This document shows, piece by piece, positions 1-8,906 of a DNA stretch of 64,000 nt; the stretch's first letter is position 1, and each line of letters starts with the position of its first letter. Below the pieces are notes generated by a model that had not been told where the DNA came from, searched no databases, and saw nothing but the letters and a program-made list of their open reading frames with translations. This stretch comes from Halorubrum sp. BOL3-1 (GTDB lineage Archaea > Halobacteriota > Halobacteria > Halobacteriales > Haloferacaceae). A program made the translations under genes and the position numbers. The stretch is taken from contig NZ_CP034692.1 of NCBI RefSeq assembly GCF_004114375.1, positions 558,001 to 622,000 on the forward strand. Reading direction: 5' to 3'.

Positions 1-454
1 GCGACCCCGGAGCGTGCCCCCGGATCACCAGAAAGGCGTTGATCATGAAGACGCCGACACCGAGCGTCACCAGCGACAGCCCGGCGAGCGCCGTCTCGGG
101 GGACCCGCCGGCGAGCGTCGCTCCCGACGCGTCGGCGGCGAGGGCGGCGCCGACGAGCAGCGCCGTCCCGAGGAACAGCAGCGACCCGTCCGCGGCCGCG
201 AGCCGGTCGTCGTAGAGGTCGTCGACCATCGGCACCGCCTCGAACCCCACTCGGTCGCTGTACCGGTGGACCCAGACGACGAACGGAACGATGTGGTACA
301 GCGTGCCGAGGATGACGGACCCGATCACGCCGAGGAGTAGCAGCGGTGCGCTGCCGGGACCGCCGAGGAGGGCCAGGCCGACGACGAAGTGTCGAAGCGG
401 GACCGTCATCGGCGGCCCTCGCGCCGCGTCGATACCGCCCGGAACTGCTCCCAT
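1..454 (-). CDS. Partial integral membrane protein, function unknown
   Basis: The reading frame is open from an ATG at 454 to the window edge, so the C-terminus is missing (about 151 codons visible). The product has several hydrophobic stretches, and a conserved-looking segment TLYHIVPFVVWVHRYSDRVG followed by a short acidic loop and two more hydrophobic segments. The His-rich YHIVPF/VHRY segment recalls membrane proteins distantly related to heme-copper oxidase subunits, but that is only a resemblance. A second ATG at 409 would also give a sensible start just before the first hydrophobic segment. The gene is divergent from the hyu operon. I do not recognise a specific family. Confidence 0.55.
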   Translation of the reverse strand, partial: MGAVPGGIDAARGPPMTVPLRHFVVGLALLGGPGSAPLLLLGVIGSVILGTLYHIVPFVVWVHRYSDRVGFEAVPMVDDLYDDRLAAADGSLLFLGTALLVGAALAADASGATLAGGSPETALAGLSLVTLGVGVFMINAFLVIRGHAPGS

Positions 455-617
455 GTCCGAATCGGGGCACGCGTCCCCCGTCCGACTGTCCCCGAAGATG
501 TTCGCGGCTTCGTCGCGGCGCCGGAAAGACGGTCTTCGCGGTAGTCCGTCGGGAAACCGAGCGCGCCGCGCCGGCGGACCGCGCGGGCTTAAGTCCGCGC
601 GGTGACGAGTCGGTCCC

Positions 618-695
618 ATGCCAAGCGACCGAGACATCGCGCCCCTCGGCGTCCGGGGCGTCTGGGGCGTCCGCGACCCCGCGGAGGTGTCGTAG
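618..695 (+). CDS. Possible 25-residue leader ORF before hyuA
   Basis: An ATG-started frame of 25 codons ends with TAG directly against the ATG of hyuA. The peptide is MPSDRDIAPLGVRGVWGVRD plus five more residues, with a repeated GV(R/W)G pattern. The sequence CTTAAG about 25 bases upstream could be a TATA box for a leaderless transcript starting here. It may be a translated leader coupled to hyuA or simply chance. No homology can be claimed. Confidence 0.22.
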   Translation: MPSDRDIAPLGVRGVWGVRDPAEVS

Positions 696-2768
696 ATGGG
701 CGGGCGATCGGTGGACGACCGAGCGACCGACGACCGAGCGACCGACGGCCGAGCGACCGACGACCGACCGACGGACCGAGCCATCGGCGTCGACGTCGGC
801 GGGACGTTCACCGACGTGGCGCTCTCGCTCGACGGCGACCTCGTCACCGCGAAGGTGCCGAGCACCGACGACCAGAGCGGGGGGGCCGTCGCGGGCATCG
901 AGAAGGCCTGCGAAGCCGCCGGTATCGACCCCGAGAGCGTGACCGACTTCTCCCACGCGATGACCGTCTCGGTCAACGCGCTGTTGGAGAACGACGGCGC
1001 GAGAACCGCTCTCGTGACGACCGAAGGGTTCCGCGACGTCCTGGAGATCGGTCGTCAGACCCGCCCGTCGCTGTACGACCTCGACGCCGAGAAGCCGACG
1101 CCGCCCGTCCCCAGGCGCCGCCGGTTCGAGGTGTCGGAGCGCGCGACCGCCGACGGGATCGAGCGCCCGGTCGACGAGGGCGACCTCGACTCGCTCGTCG
1201 CGGACCTCCGCGACGCGGACGTCGAATCCGTCGCGGTTTGCCTCCTTCACGCCTACGCCACCCCGGAGAACGAGCGGCGCGTCGCGGACGCCCTGCGGGA
1301 GGCCCTCGACGTTCCCGTGTCGGCCTCCCACGAGGTCCTCCCGGAGTTCCGCGAGTACGAGCGCACCTCGACGACGGTCGTCGACGCGTACGTGCGGCCG
1401 GCGATCGACGGGTACGTCGGTCGGCTCACCGAGCGCGCGCGGGACGTCGGTCTCCCCCAACCGCGGATCATGCAGGCCAACGGCGGCGTCACCGACGCCG
1501 ACACCGTCAGGCGGAACGCCGTGACGACCGTCCTCTCGGGACCCGCGGCGGGCGTCGTCGGCGCGAGCGCGGCGGCGACCGACGCCGACCGCGACGGGCT
1601 GATCACGTTCGACATGGGCGGCACCTCCAGCGACGTGAGCCTCGTCCGCGACGGCGAGGTCGAGCGGACCACGGAGTCCGCGGTCGCCGACCGACCGATC
1701 GGGACGCCGACGGTCGACGTCGAGACGGTGGGCGCCGGCGGCGGGTCGATCGCGTGGGTCGACGCCGGCGGCGCGCTCCGGATCGGCCCGCGCTCGGCCG
1801 GCGCCGACCCCGGTCCCGCTTGCTACGGCAAGGGCGGAACGGAGCCGACCGTCACGGACGCGGACCTCGTGTTGGGGTACGTCGGGGCGGACACCACCCT
1901 CGGCGGCGACCTGTCGCTCGACGCCGGGGCCGCCCGCGACGCGCTCGCGGCCCTCGCGGACGAGGCGGGGATGGACGGTCCGGTCGCGGCCGCGATGGGC
2001 GTCCACCGCGTCGCGAACGCCGACATGACCCGCGCGATCCGCTCCGTCACCGTCGAGCGCGGCCACGACCCCCGCGCGTTCGGTCTCGTCGCCTTCGGCG
2101 GTGCGGGACCGATGCACGCGGTCTCGATCGCGGACGGGCTGGACGTCGAGCGGGTCGTTGTCCCGCACGCCTCCGGCGTCCTGTCGGCGTACGGTCTGCT
2201 CGCGGCCGACGAGACCCGAGACGCGGTGCGGACGCACCACGGACCGCTCGCAGCGGTCGACGCGGACCGGGTCGACGCGGTCTACGGCGAACTGGCCGAT
2301 CGGCTGTTTCGCGAGGTCAGCGACCGGGACGCGGCGCGGGTGGCGTACGCCGCGGACCTCCGGTACGCCGGGCAGAGCTTCGAACTCACCGTCGACGTCG
2401 AGCGACCGTTCGACCCCGCGACGGCCGGCGAGCGGTTCGCGGCGGCCCACGAGTCGGCGTACGGCTACCGCGCGGACGAGCCGGTCGAACTGGTGAACTG
2501 CCGCGCGACGGCGACGGTTCCCCGGAGCGCGCCGGCGATCGAGTCCGTCGGGAGCGCCGGCGCCGAACCCCGGACCACGCGAGAGGCGGTGTTCCCGGAC
2601 GGAACGCACGAGACTCCCGTCTACGACCGAGAGCGGTTCCCGGCGGACGGGGCGGCCGAGGGGCCGGTCGTGGTCGAGGGCGACGAGAGCACGGTCGTCG
2701 TCCCGCCCGCCTGGCGCGTGCGACTCCGCGCCGACGGCGCGCTGATCGCGGAGGTGAGCGGCGCGTGA
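696..2768 (+). CDS. hyuA: Hydantoinase/oxoprolinase subunit A family protein (HyuA)
   Basis: This 690-residue protein is the ATP-binding subunit of the hydantoinase A/oxoprolinase family, which uses ATP to open cyclic amide rings such as N-methylhydantoin or 5-oxoproline. The ASKHA phosphate-binding motif GVDVGGTFTD sits about 30 residues in. Later family motifs include ITFDMGGTSSDVS, GAGGGSIAW and AFGGAGPMHA. The start is uncertain because the first 25 or so residues are tandem DDRAT repeats; the conserved part begins at RAIGVDVGG. It overlaps hyuB by four bases, so the two are co-translated. The substrate cannot be fixed from sequence: hydantoin, oxoproline and acetone-carboxylase-like activities all occur in this family. 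Confidence 0.93.
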   Translation: MGGRSVDDRATDDRATDGRATDDRPTDRAIGVDVGGTFTDVALSLDGDLVTAKVPSTDDQSGGAVAGIEKACEAAGIDPESVTDFSHAMTVSVNALLENDGARTALVTTEGFRDVLEIGRQTRPSLYDLDAEKPTPPVPRRRRFEVSERATADGIERPVDEGDLDSLVADLRDADVESVAVCLLHAYATPENERRVADALREALDVPVSASHEVLPEFREYERTSTTVVDAYVRPAIDGYVGRLTERARDVGLPQPRIMQANGGVTDADTVRRNAVTTVLSGPAAGVVGASAAATDADRDGLITFDMGGTSSDVSLVRDGEVERTTESAVADRPIGTPTVDVETVGAGGGSIAWVDAGGALRIGPRSAGADPGPACYGKGGTEPTVTDADLVLGYVGADTTLGGDLSLDAGAARDALAALADEAGMDGPVAAAMGVHRVANADMTRAIRSVTVERGHDPRAFGLVAFGGAGPMHAVSIADGLDVERVVVPHASGVLSAYGLLAADETRDAVRTHHGPLAAVDADRVDAVYGELADRLFREVSDRDAARVAYAADLRYAGQSFELTVDVERPFDPATAGERFAAAHESAYGYRADEPVELVNCRATATVPRSAPAIESVGSAGAEPRTTREAVFPDGTHETPVYDRERFPADGAAEGPVVVEGDESTVVVPPAWRVRLRADGALIAEVSGA
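714..773 (+). repeat. Four tandem 15-bp repeats at the 5' end of hyuA
   Basis: Four consecutive 15-base units of the form GACGACCGAGCGACC (later units with one to three changes) encode DDRAT-DDRAT-DGRAT-DDRPT. They lie before the first conserved HyuA motif, so they add a low-complexity charged tail to the N-terminus. Replication slippage is the likely origin. Confidence 0.85.
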
Positions 2769-4375
2769 GCGACGCGGACGCCGACCCGGAGATCGACCCG
2801 GTCTCGCTGGAGATCCTCCGCAACCAGTTGGAGAGCGTCGCGAGCGAGATGGGTCACGTGCTGATCCGCGGCGCGTACTCGCCGAACATCAAGGAGCGAC
2901 GGGACTGTTCGACCGCGCTGTTCGACGCTCACGGCCGGATGGTCGCGCAGGCCGAACACATCCCGGTCCACCTCGGCGCGATGCCCGACGCGGTCGCGGT
3001 CGTCCGCGAGAAGGACCCGAAGCCGGGCGACGTCTTCGTCGTCAACGACCCGTTCGCCGGGGGAACCCACCTCCCGGACGTCACGCTGGTCTCGACGATC
3101 GCGCCGGACGGCGAGGTCGTCGGCTACGCGGTGTCGCGCGCGCATCACGCCGACGTCGGCGGCAGCGCGCCGGGGAGCATGCCGCCCGGCGCGCGGGAGA
3201 TATACGAGGAGGGCCTTCGCCTGCCGGCGGTCCGACTCGTCGACGGCGGCGAGCCGAACGCGGCCGTCCGCGACCTGATCCTCGCCAACGTCCGGACGCC
3301 GGACGAGCGCGAGGCGGACCTCCGGGCGCAACGCGCCGCGAACGCCCGCGCCGAGGAGCGCGTCGGGGAACTGCTCGACGAGCACGGCAAGACGCTGATC
3401 GACGCGTTCGACGCCGTCATCGACTACTCCCGCGACCAGATGGAGACCGAGATCGGTTCCCTCCCCGACGGTACCTACCGGGCGAAGGACGTCCTCGAAG
3501 GCGACGGCGTGACGGACGAGGACGTTCCGGTCGCAGTAACTGTCACCGTCGACGGCGCCACGATCGACGTCGACTTCGCTGGGACCGCAGACCGGGTGGC
3601 GGGCAACCTCAACGCCCCGTTCTCGGTCGCGAAGAGCGCGGTCTACTTCGTCGTCCGCGCGGTCACCGACCCGGAGATCCCGCCGAACCACGGCTGTTAC
3701 GAGCCGGTGTCGGTCTCCGCGCCCGCGGAGTCGCTGCTCGACCCTGACCCGCCGGCCGCGGTCGTCGGCGGGAACGTCGAGACGAGCCAGCGCGTCACGG
3801 ACGTGACGCTGGCCGCGCTCGCGGAGGCGGTCCCCGACAGGGTCCCGGCAGGCGGGCAGGGGACGATGAACAACCTGATAATCGGTGACCGGAGCGGGGA
3901 GTTCACCTACTACGAGACCATCGGCGGCGGGTTCGGCGGCCGCCCGGCGAAGGACGGCATGGACGGCGTTCAGGTCGGGATGACCAACACGCTCAACACG
4001 CCGGTCGAGGCGCTGGAGACGGCGTACCCGCTCCGCGTCGAGCGGTACGCGCTGCGCCCGTCGAGCGGGGGCGACGGGCGCTACCGCGGCGGTCTCGGTC
4101 TCGAACGGACCGTCACCGTCGAGACGGACGCGACCGTCTCGCTCCTGACCGAGCGCCGGCGGACCGCCCCGCGGGGACTCGACGGCGGCGAGGACGGCGC
4201 GACCGGTCGGAACCTGATAGACGGCGAGACGGTCCCGGCGAAGGCGTCGGTCGACGTCGCGGCCGGAACGACGGTCTCCGTCCGCACGCCCGGCGGCGGC
4301 GGTCACGGCGACCCCGCCGAGCGCGACCCGGACGCGAGAGAGCGGGACCGACGGGACGGAAAAGTCGAGAAGTGA
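2765..4375 (+). CDS. hyuB: Hydantoinase B/oxoprolinase family protein (HyuB)
   Basis: This 536-residue protein is the hydrolytic partner of HyuA. It starts with GTG in a GTGA overlap with the hyuA stop, the usual arrangement for this pair. Typical family features are the N-terminal DPVSLEILRNQLESVASEMG segment, the RDCSTALFDA and AQAEHIPVHLGAMP motifs, VVNDPFAGGTHLPDVT, and the C-terminal GGGFGGRPAKDG and RTPGGGGHGDP glycine loops. The length is close to the usual 520-580 residues. It acts in the cytoplasm as a complex with HyuA. No transporter or other catabolic gene lies beside the pair to reveal the substrate. Confidence 0.93.
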   Translation: MSDADADPEIDPVSLEILRNQLESVASEMGHVLIRGAYSPNIKERRDCSTALFDAHGRMVAQAEHIPVHLGAMPDAVAVVREKDPKPGDVFVVNDPFAGGTHLPDVTLVSTIAPDGEVVGYAVSRAHHADVGGSAPGSMPPGAREIYEEGLRLPAVRLVDGGEPNAAVRDLILANVRTPDEREADLRAQRAANARAEERVGELLDEHGKTLIDAFDAVIDYSRDQMETEIGSLPDGTYRAKDVLEGDGVTDEDVPVAVTVTVDGATIDVDFAGTADRVAGNLNAPFSVAKSAVYFVVRAVTDPEIPPNHGCYEPVSVSAPAESLLDPDPPAAVVGGNVETSQRVTDVTLAALAEAVPDRVPAGGQGTMNNLIIGDRSGEFTYYETIGGGFGGRPAKDGMDGVQVGMTNTLNTPVEALETAYPLRVERYALRPSSGGDGRYRGGLGLERTVTVETDATVSLLTERRRTAPRGLDGGEDGATGRNLIDGETVPAKASVDVAAGTTVSVRTPGGGGHGDPAERDPDARERDRRDGKVEK

Positions 4376-4432
4376 CGGCGCGGAAACGCGAAAACTAATC
4401 GACTGGAAAGCCCACTGACTCCGCCGACCGAG

Positions 4433-6358
4433 TCACTTGAACCGGAACGTCTCCAAGTTCTTCGGGGCGAACGTCCGCACGTTGTAGTCGTGGTAAAGCG
4501 CCGAGGAGAGGTCTTGGACCGAACTCTCGTCGCCGTGGACGCAGAGGATCTTTTCCGGCCGCGGGTTCATCGTCTTCACGAAGTTCTCTAACCCCTGCCG
4601 GTCGGCGTGGCCGGAGAAGCCGTCGACGACTTCCATCCCCATCTGGAGGGTGAGCGTGTCGCCGCGGCTGCCGCCGCCCCAGCCGTCGACCGGGATCTCG
4701 TCCCAGCCGTTCTGGATCCGGCGGCCGAGGGTCCCCTGTGCCTGGTAGCCGACGAACACGAGGTTCGAGTCCGGGTCGGGTCCGATGTGGCGGAGCCACG
4801 ACATGATCGGCCCGCCCTCGATCATCCCGGAGGTGGAGATGATGATACACTCGTCGCCGTCGGTGACCTCCTGACGCTCGTCCTCGCCGGCGTCGATGTG
4901 GTTGAACTGCTCCGCGAGGAACGGGTTCTCGTCGTCGTGGAAGATGCGGTCTTGGAGGTCGTCGCGGAGGTACTCGGGGTAGGTGGTGTGGATCGCTGTC
5001 GCCTCCCAGATCATCCCGTCGAGGTGGACCGGCATCTCCGGGATCTCTCCTTCCCGCATCGCCTCCTCCAAGACGAGCATGATCTCCTGCGAGCGCCCCA
5101 CGGCGAACGCCGGGATGACGACCTTGCCGCCCTGCTCGTAGGTCTCGTTGATGACCTCCTTGAGCGCCTCCTCGGAGTCATCCTGGTCGGTCTGGTAGTC
5201 GCCGCGACCGCCGTAGGTGGACTCTAACACGAGCGTCTCGACCCGCGGGAAGTCGTTGACCGCGCCGTTGAACAGGCGGGTGTCCTCGTAGTGGATGTCG
5301 CTGGAGAACGCGACGTTGTAGAGGCCGTCGCCGACGTGGAAGTGGGTGACCGCGCTCCCGAGGATGTGACCCGCGTTGTGGAACGTGAGCTTGATGTCGG
5401 GCGCGATGTCCGTCACGTCGCCGTACTCCAAGGGGATTGTGTGTTTGATCGCGTCGCGGACCTGTGCGGACTCGTACGGGGGCGTCCGCCCGTCCTTCGC
5501 CGCGACGTCGAGGTAGTCGAGGGTGAGCAGCCCCATCAGGTCACGGGTCGGCTCAGTCGTGTAGATCGGGCCGTCGTAGCCGTACTTGAAGAGGAGGGGG
5601 ACCAGCGCGGAGTGGTCGAGGTGGGCGTGAGTCAACACGACCGCGTCGATGTTCTGTGCGCCCGCGCCGAGTGCCTCCGGCACTTGGAGGTACGGCACCT
5701 CGCCCTCGGCACCGGGCTTGTCGCCGCAGTCGATGAGGATCCGCGTCTCGGCGGTGTTGAGGATGAACGCCGAGCGGCCGACCTCGCGGCAGCAGCCGAG
5801 CGTCGTGATCCGGACCCACTCGTCGTCGGACATCTCCTCGCGGTGGATCTGGCGGCCGACCCGTTCGAGGATGTCGCGGCGCTCCTCGCGCTCGTTTTTC
5901 AGGAAGCCCCGGACGTTCGAGACGGTGGAAGACTCGATCGGCGGCGTCCGGACGACCTCGGGGGTCCAGCCGACCTCCTGGGTGATCTCGCGGAGCGTCG
6001 AGCCGCGGCGACCGATCACCATTCCGGGCTTTTCGGCCTCGATGACGACCTCGCCGGTGTCCTCGTGGAAGTCGAGGTCGGTCACGCCCGCGTCCTCCGG
6101 GATCACGTCGCGGACCTCGTCCTCGGCGCTCGCCGGGGGCGAGAGGGCGCTCGGGTCCGGTCTGACCGTGATCCGCTTGCGGAGCTTCGAGGCGAGCCGT
6201 CGGATCAGGTCGCCGTCGCCGGCGAACCGCTTGGGGTCGCGCGTGTACACGACCAGCTCCGGGCCCTCGTATTTGACATCTGTGACCGTGATGTCGTTCG
6301 GAATCTCCTGTTCGATCTCCGATTTCAACGTATCGAGTTGGTTGTCGACTTGACTCAT
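4433..6358 (-). CDS. fttA: Transcription termination factor FttA (aCPSF1), beta-CASP ribonuclease with KH domains
   Basis: This 641-residue protein cleaves nascent RNA at oligo-U tracts and terminates archaeal transcription. Residues 1-150 hold the tandem KH region, with the GMVIGRRG loop at about 112-119. A metallo-beta-lactamase core follows with the zinc motif HAHLDH at 244-249, then a beta-CASP domain with CIIISTSGMIEGGP and a late GFSGHADRQGL motif. The length and domain order match archaeal aCPSF1 orthologues. Family knowledge: it is near-universal in archaea and acts as a dimer together with RNA polymerase and Spt4/5. It is transcribed alone here, convergent with hyuB. Confidence 0.97.
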   Translation of the reverse strand: MSQVDNQLDTLKSEIEQEIPNDITVTDVKYEGPELVVYTRDPKRFAGDGDLIRRLASKLRKRITVRPDPSALSPPASAEDEVRDVIPEDAGVTDLDFHEDTGEVVIEAEKPGMVIGRRGSTLREITQEVGWTPEVVRTPPIESSTVSNVRGFLKNEREERRDILERVGRQIHREEMSDDEWVRITTLGCCREVGRSAFILNTAETRILIDCGDKPGAEGEVPYLQVPEALGAGAQNIDAVVLTHAHLDHSALVPLLFKYGYDGPIYTTEPTRDLMGLLTLDYLDVAAKDGRTPPYESAQVRDAIKHTIPLEYGDVTDIAPDIKLTFHNAGHILGSAVTHFHVGDGLYNVAFSSDIHYEDTRLFNGAVNDFPRVETLVLESTYGGRGDYQTDQDDSEEALKEVINETYEQGGKVVIPAFAVGRSQEIMLVLEEAMREGEIPEMPVHLDGMIWEATAIHTTYPEYLRDDLQDRIFHDDENPFLAEQFNHIDAGEDERQEVTDGDECIIISTSGMIEGGPIMSWLRHIGPDPDSNLVFVGYQAQGTLGRRIQNGWDEIPVDGWGGGSRGDTLTLQMGMEVVDGFSGHADRQGLENFVKTMNPRPEKILCVHGDESSVQDLSSALYHDYNVRTFAPKNLETFRFK

Positions 6359-6573
6359 ATCTCACTGCGGGTCGTCGAGGCCGCCGTCGTCGAATCGCGT
6401 CGCGCCGCGACTCGCCGCCGATCGGTCGACCGTGACGGAGTAGGCATAGTGGAAGTACTGTCCGTAATGTTCCGTGCGGGAACAGCCAGCGAAAACCCGC
6501 TTGGATCACGCTACCGCCCCGCCGTCATAAAACTCTTCGCAAAGGGCAAGCCACGGGCGCCCGAACGGCGCCC

Positions 6574-7098
6574 ATGCGCGTCACCCCGCAGACCGTCCGA
6601 GACGAACACGCCTGGGTCCGCGAGCGCGGCGAGGTCGTCGTCCCGATTCTCAACGACACTCGCGACCGCCTCGGCCGGCTCTTCGAGACGGATGTCGACG
6701 CGGTGGCGCCCGACGCGTACCGCCGCGAGGTCGACGCCGTCTTCGCCGACGGCGAGGTCGCGGTCAACGCCGCCGCCTGCGTCGCGCTCCTGCGCGACCT
6801 CGACGTGGCGGACGACTACCCCGGATTCGTCGTCGACGAGGTCTTGGGCCGGGAACTCGCGGCGACGATCGCCGGTGGTCGCCCGCTCTCGCTGCTCGCG
6901 CAGGCGACGTTCCACGTCGTGGACCTCCGCGTGGACCGCGACGCCACGGCCGAGATCGACGGCGGGGGCGCCGGGACCGCGGGCGCCGACGACCTCGACG
7001 CCGCGCTCGCGGCGGGGTTCCAGACGCGGCTTCCCGGGTGGAACTGGCGAGAGGGAGAGAGTCCGTTCGCGGTCGACGCCGAGGGTCTCGGGGAGTGA
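6574..7098 (+). CDS. Conserved-looking haloarchaeal protein, function unknown
   Basis: This 174-residue acidic soluble protein has no signal peptide or membrane segment. It is rich in Val-Asp and has a C-terminal FQTRLPGWNWREGESPF motif that looks conserved. A TATA-like CATAAAACTC lies about 45 bases upstream of the ATG. It is divergent from fttA and convergent with the SDR gene. Codon use matches the neighbours, so it looks like a real native gene, but I do not recognise the family. Confidence 0.75.
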   Translation: MRVTPQTVRDEHAWVRERGEVVVPILNDTRDRLGRLFETDVDAVAPDAYRREVDAVFADGEVAVNAAACVALLRDLDVADDYPGFVVDEVLGRELAATIAGGRPLSLLAQATFHVVDLRVDRDATAEIDGGGAGTAGADDLDAALAAGFQTRLPGWNWREGESPFAVDAEGLGE

Positions 7099-7120
7099 GT
7101 TCGTCGCGCCGCCGGCCCGA

Positions 7121-8023
7121 TCACGACGTGAAGTTCCGCACTAGCCCGTACGCCTTGTCCAGCAGCGCGTCTGGAAGGAGCCGGGCGAGGACGCCGACGC
7201 GGGCGACCGTGCCGGGCTGGACGCGGGCCGGCGGCTGCGTCGCGCTCGCGGCGTCGTAGACCGCGTCCGCGACCAGTTCCGGCTCGACCGCACCGGGACC
7301 GTCGCCGCCGATCAGCTGCGCGTCCTCGAACATCGCGTAGAACTCCTCGTAGGCGTCGGTCCGGTCGACCCCCTCGGCTCCTTCGGTCTCTGGCTCCTCG
7401 CCGTCGCTCCCGTCCGGGTCGACGCCCGCCTCCGCCTGCGCGCGCTTCGAGAAGTTCGTCTTCACCGGCCCCGGCTCGACGACGACCACGTCGATCCCGA
7501 GGTCCGCGACCTCGACGCGGAGCGCGTCCGACATCGCCTCTAGGGCGAACTTCGACCCGCTGTACACGCCGCCGCCGGGCATCGACACCCGCCCCGCGAC
7601 CGACGAGACGTTGACGATGGTCCCGTCGCGCTCGCGGCGCATGGCGGGGAGGACCGCCCGGATCAGCCGATGGGGACCGTACACGTTCACGTCGAACTGG
7701 TCGTGGAGCCGGTCGGTGGCGACGTCCTCGATCGGTCCGAACTGCCCGTAGCCGGCGTTGTTGATCAGGGCGTCGATCGCGCCCTCCTCGTCGAGAATTC
7801 GGTCGACGACGCGGTCGACGTCGTCCTGGTCGGTGACGTCAAGCGTGGCGAGTTCACAGCCCGCCTCGCCGAGCGCTTCGACGTCCGCGGGGTTCCGCGC
7901 GGTGGCGTACACGGTCCATCCCTCGTCCAGGAAGGCGTGCGCCGCGGCGCGGCCGATACCCGAGGAACAGCCGGTGATGAGTACCGTCTTCTGCACGCGT
8001 CGTCGGTCGGTCCCCGGCGGCAT
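7121..8023 (-). CDS. Short-chain dehydrogenase/reductase
   Basis: A classical SDR oxidoreductase of about 300 residues. The Rossmann motif TGCSSGIG occurs near the N-terminus, NNAGYGQ in the middle, and the catalytic Tyr-x-x-x-Lys as YSGSKFA, with SVAGRVS supplying the catalytic Ser. The PGPVKTNF motif after the active site is typical of this subgroup. A GTG at 7996 (VQKTVLITG) is an alternative start that would align better with the usual SDR N-terminus. The substrate is unknown. The C-terminal half carries an acidic, Glu/Asp-rich insertion at roughly residues 200-225, common in halophile enzymes. Confidence 0.9.
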   Translation of the reverse strand: MPPGTDRRRVQKTVLITGCSSGIGRAAAHAFLDEGWTVYATARNPADVEALGEAGCELATLDVTDQDDVDRVVDRILDEEGAIDALINNAGYGQFGPIEDVATDRLHDQFDVNVYGPHRLIRAVLPAMRRERDGTIVNVSSVAGRVSMPGGGVYSGSKFALEAMSDALRVEVADLGIDVVVVEPGPVKTNFSKRAQAEAGVDPDGSDGEEPETEGAEGVDRTDAYEEFYAMFEDAQLIGGDGPGAVEPELVADAVYDAASATQPPARVQPGTVARVGVLARLLPDALLDKAYGLVRNFTS

Positions 8024-8116
8024 AACTCTCCCGACCGACCGCGCCGCTCGCGGTCCGCGGGGACATCGAACGAAAAACGGTGCGAGGCGTCTCACCCCTC
8101 GCCGTCGTCCGCGTCG

Positions 8117-8902
8117 CTACTCCTCGTCGCCGTCGCCGCTCTCGTCCGCCGACTCGTCGTCCCCGTCGTCCGTCGGGAGCAGGTCCCGCTCGTCGAGGAT
8201 TTCCTCTAACTCGTCGGTCGACCGCTCGGTGTACTCCTCGTCGTCGACTGTGATCGTTGCGACGCCGACGCCGTCGGGCGACAGCTCGCCGTCGTTCGAC
8301 CGCGCGAGCGTGTCGAGTGCGAGCCCGACCGCCTCGTCCGTCGAGAGGCCCTCCTCGTACTCCTCCTCGAGGTAGTCGCGGAGGTCGCTGCGGTCCGAGC
8401 CGATCGCCAGCGCCTGCCACTCGTAGGGGGTGCCGGAGGGGTCGGTCTCGAACAGGCGCGGCTCGCCGTTCTCGATCCCGCCCACGATGAGCGCGACGCC
8501 GAAGGGGCGCGCGCCGCCGACCTGCGTGTACTGCTGGATGTGGTCGGTGATGTTCTTCGTCAGCGTTTCGATGCCGACCGGCTCGCCGTAGCGGAGCTGG
8601 TTCACCTGCGCCTGTCGCCGCGCGAAGTCGATGAGCTGGCGGGCGTCGGCGACGTGGCCCGCGCTCGCGACGCCGACGTGGTTGTCGGCCTTGTGGAGCT
8701 TCTCGATGCTCTCCGGCTCCATCAGCGGGGAGCGGGCGCGCTTGTCCGCCGCGAGGACGACTCCGTCCTCGGCGCGGATCCCGACGCTCGCCGTCCCTCG
8801 TTTCACCGCCTCTCGGGCGTACTCGACCTGGTAGAGTCGGCCGTCCGGAGAGAAGATGGTGATGCCGCGGTCGTACGCCTGTTGTTGGGATTGGCCCTGC
8901 AT
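8117..8902 (-). CDS. psmA: Proteasome subunit alpha (PsmA)
   Basis: This 261-residue protein forms the outer heptameric rings of the 20S proteasome, gating entry to the beta-subunit chamber. It begins MQGQSQQQAYDRGITIFSPD and has the alpha-subunit signature DGRLYQVEYA. The RPFGVALIVGG segment and an acidic C-terminal tail rich in Asp/Glu are typical of haloarchaeal PsmA. An upstream extension of the frame is possible but has no family support, so the ATG at 8902 was chosen. It is four bases downstream of rnp2, in a minus-strand operon with RNase P genes, a linkage known from many archaea. Confidence 0.97.
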   Translation of the reverse strand: MQGQSQQQAYDRGITIFSPDGRLYQVEYAREAVKRGTASVGIRAEDGVVLAADKRARSPLMEPESIEKLHKADNHVGVASAGHVADARQLIDFARRQAQVNQLRYGEPVGIETLTKNITDHIQQYTQVGGARPFGVALIVGGIENGEPRLFETDPSGTPYEWQALAIGSDRSDLRDYLEEEYEEGLSTDEAVGLALDTLARSNDGELSPDGVGVATITVDDEEYTERSTDELEEILDERDLLPTDDGDDESADESGDGDEE

Positions 8903-8906
8903 GATA

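Noticed and set aside
714-773. Tandem repeats as a CRISPR array
   Set aside because: The units are contiguous 15-mers without spacers and lie in a coding frame.
602-2764. Long Arg/Pro-rich frame upstream of and in frame with hyuB
   Set aside because: It is a shadow of hyuA in another frame; only the part from the GTG at 2765 matches HyuB.
5291-7144. 617-codon open frame antisense to fttA
   Set aside because: It lies over the conserved fttA gene and reads as Val/Asp/Arg-rich nonsense; long antisense frames are expected at this GC content.
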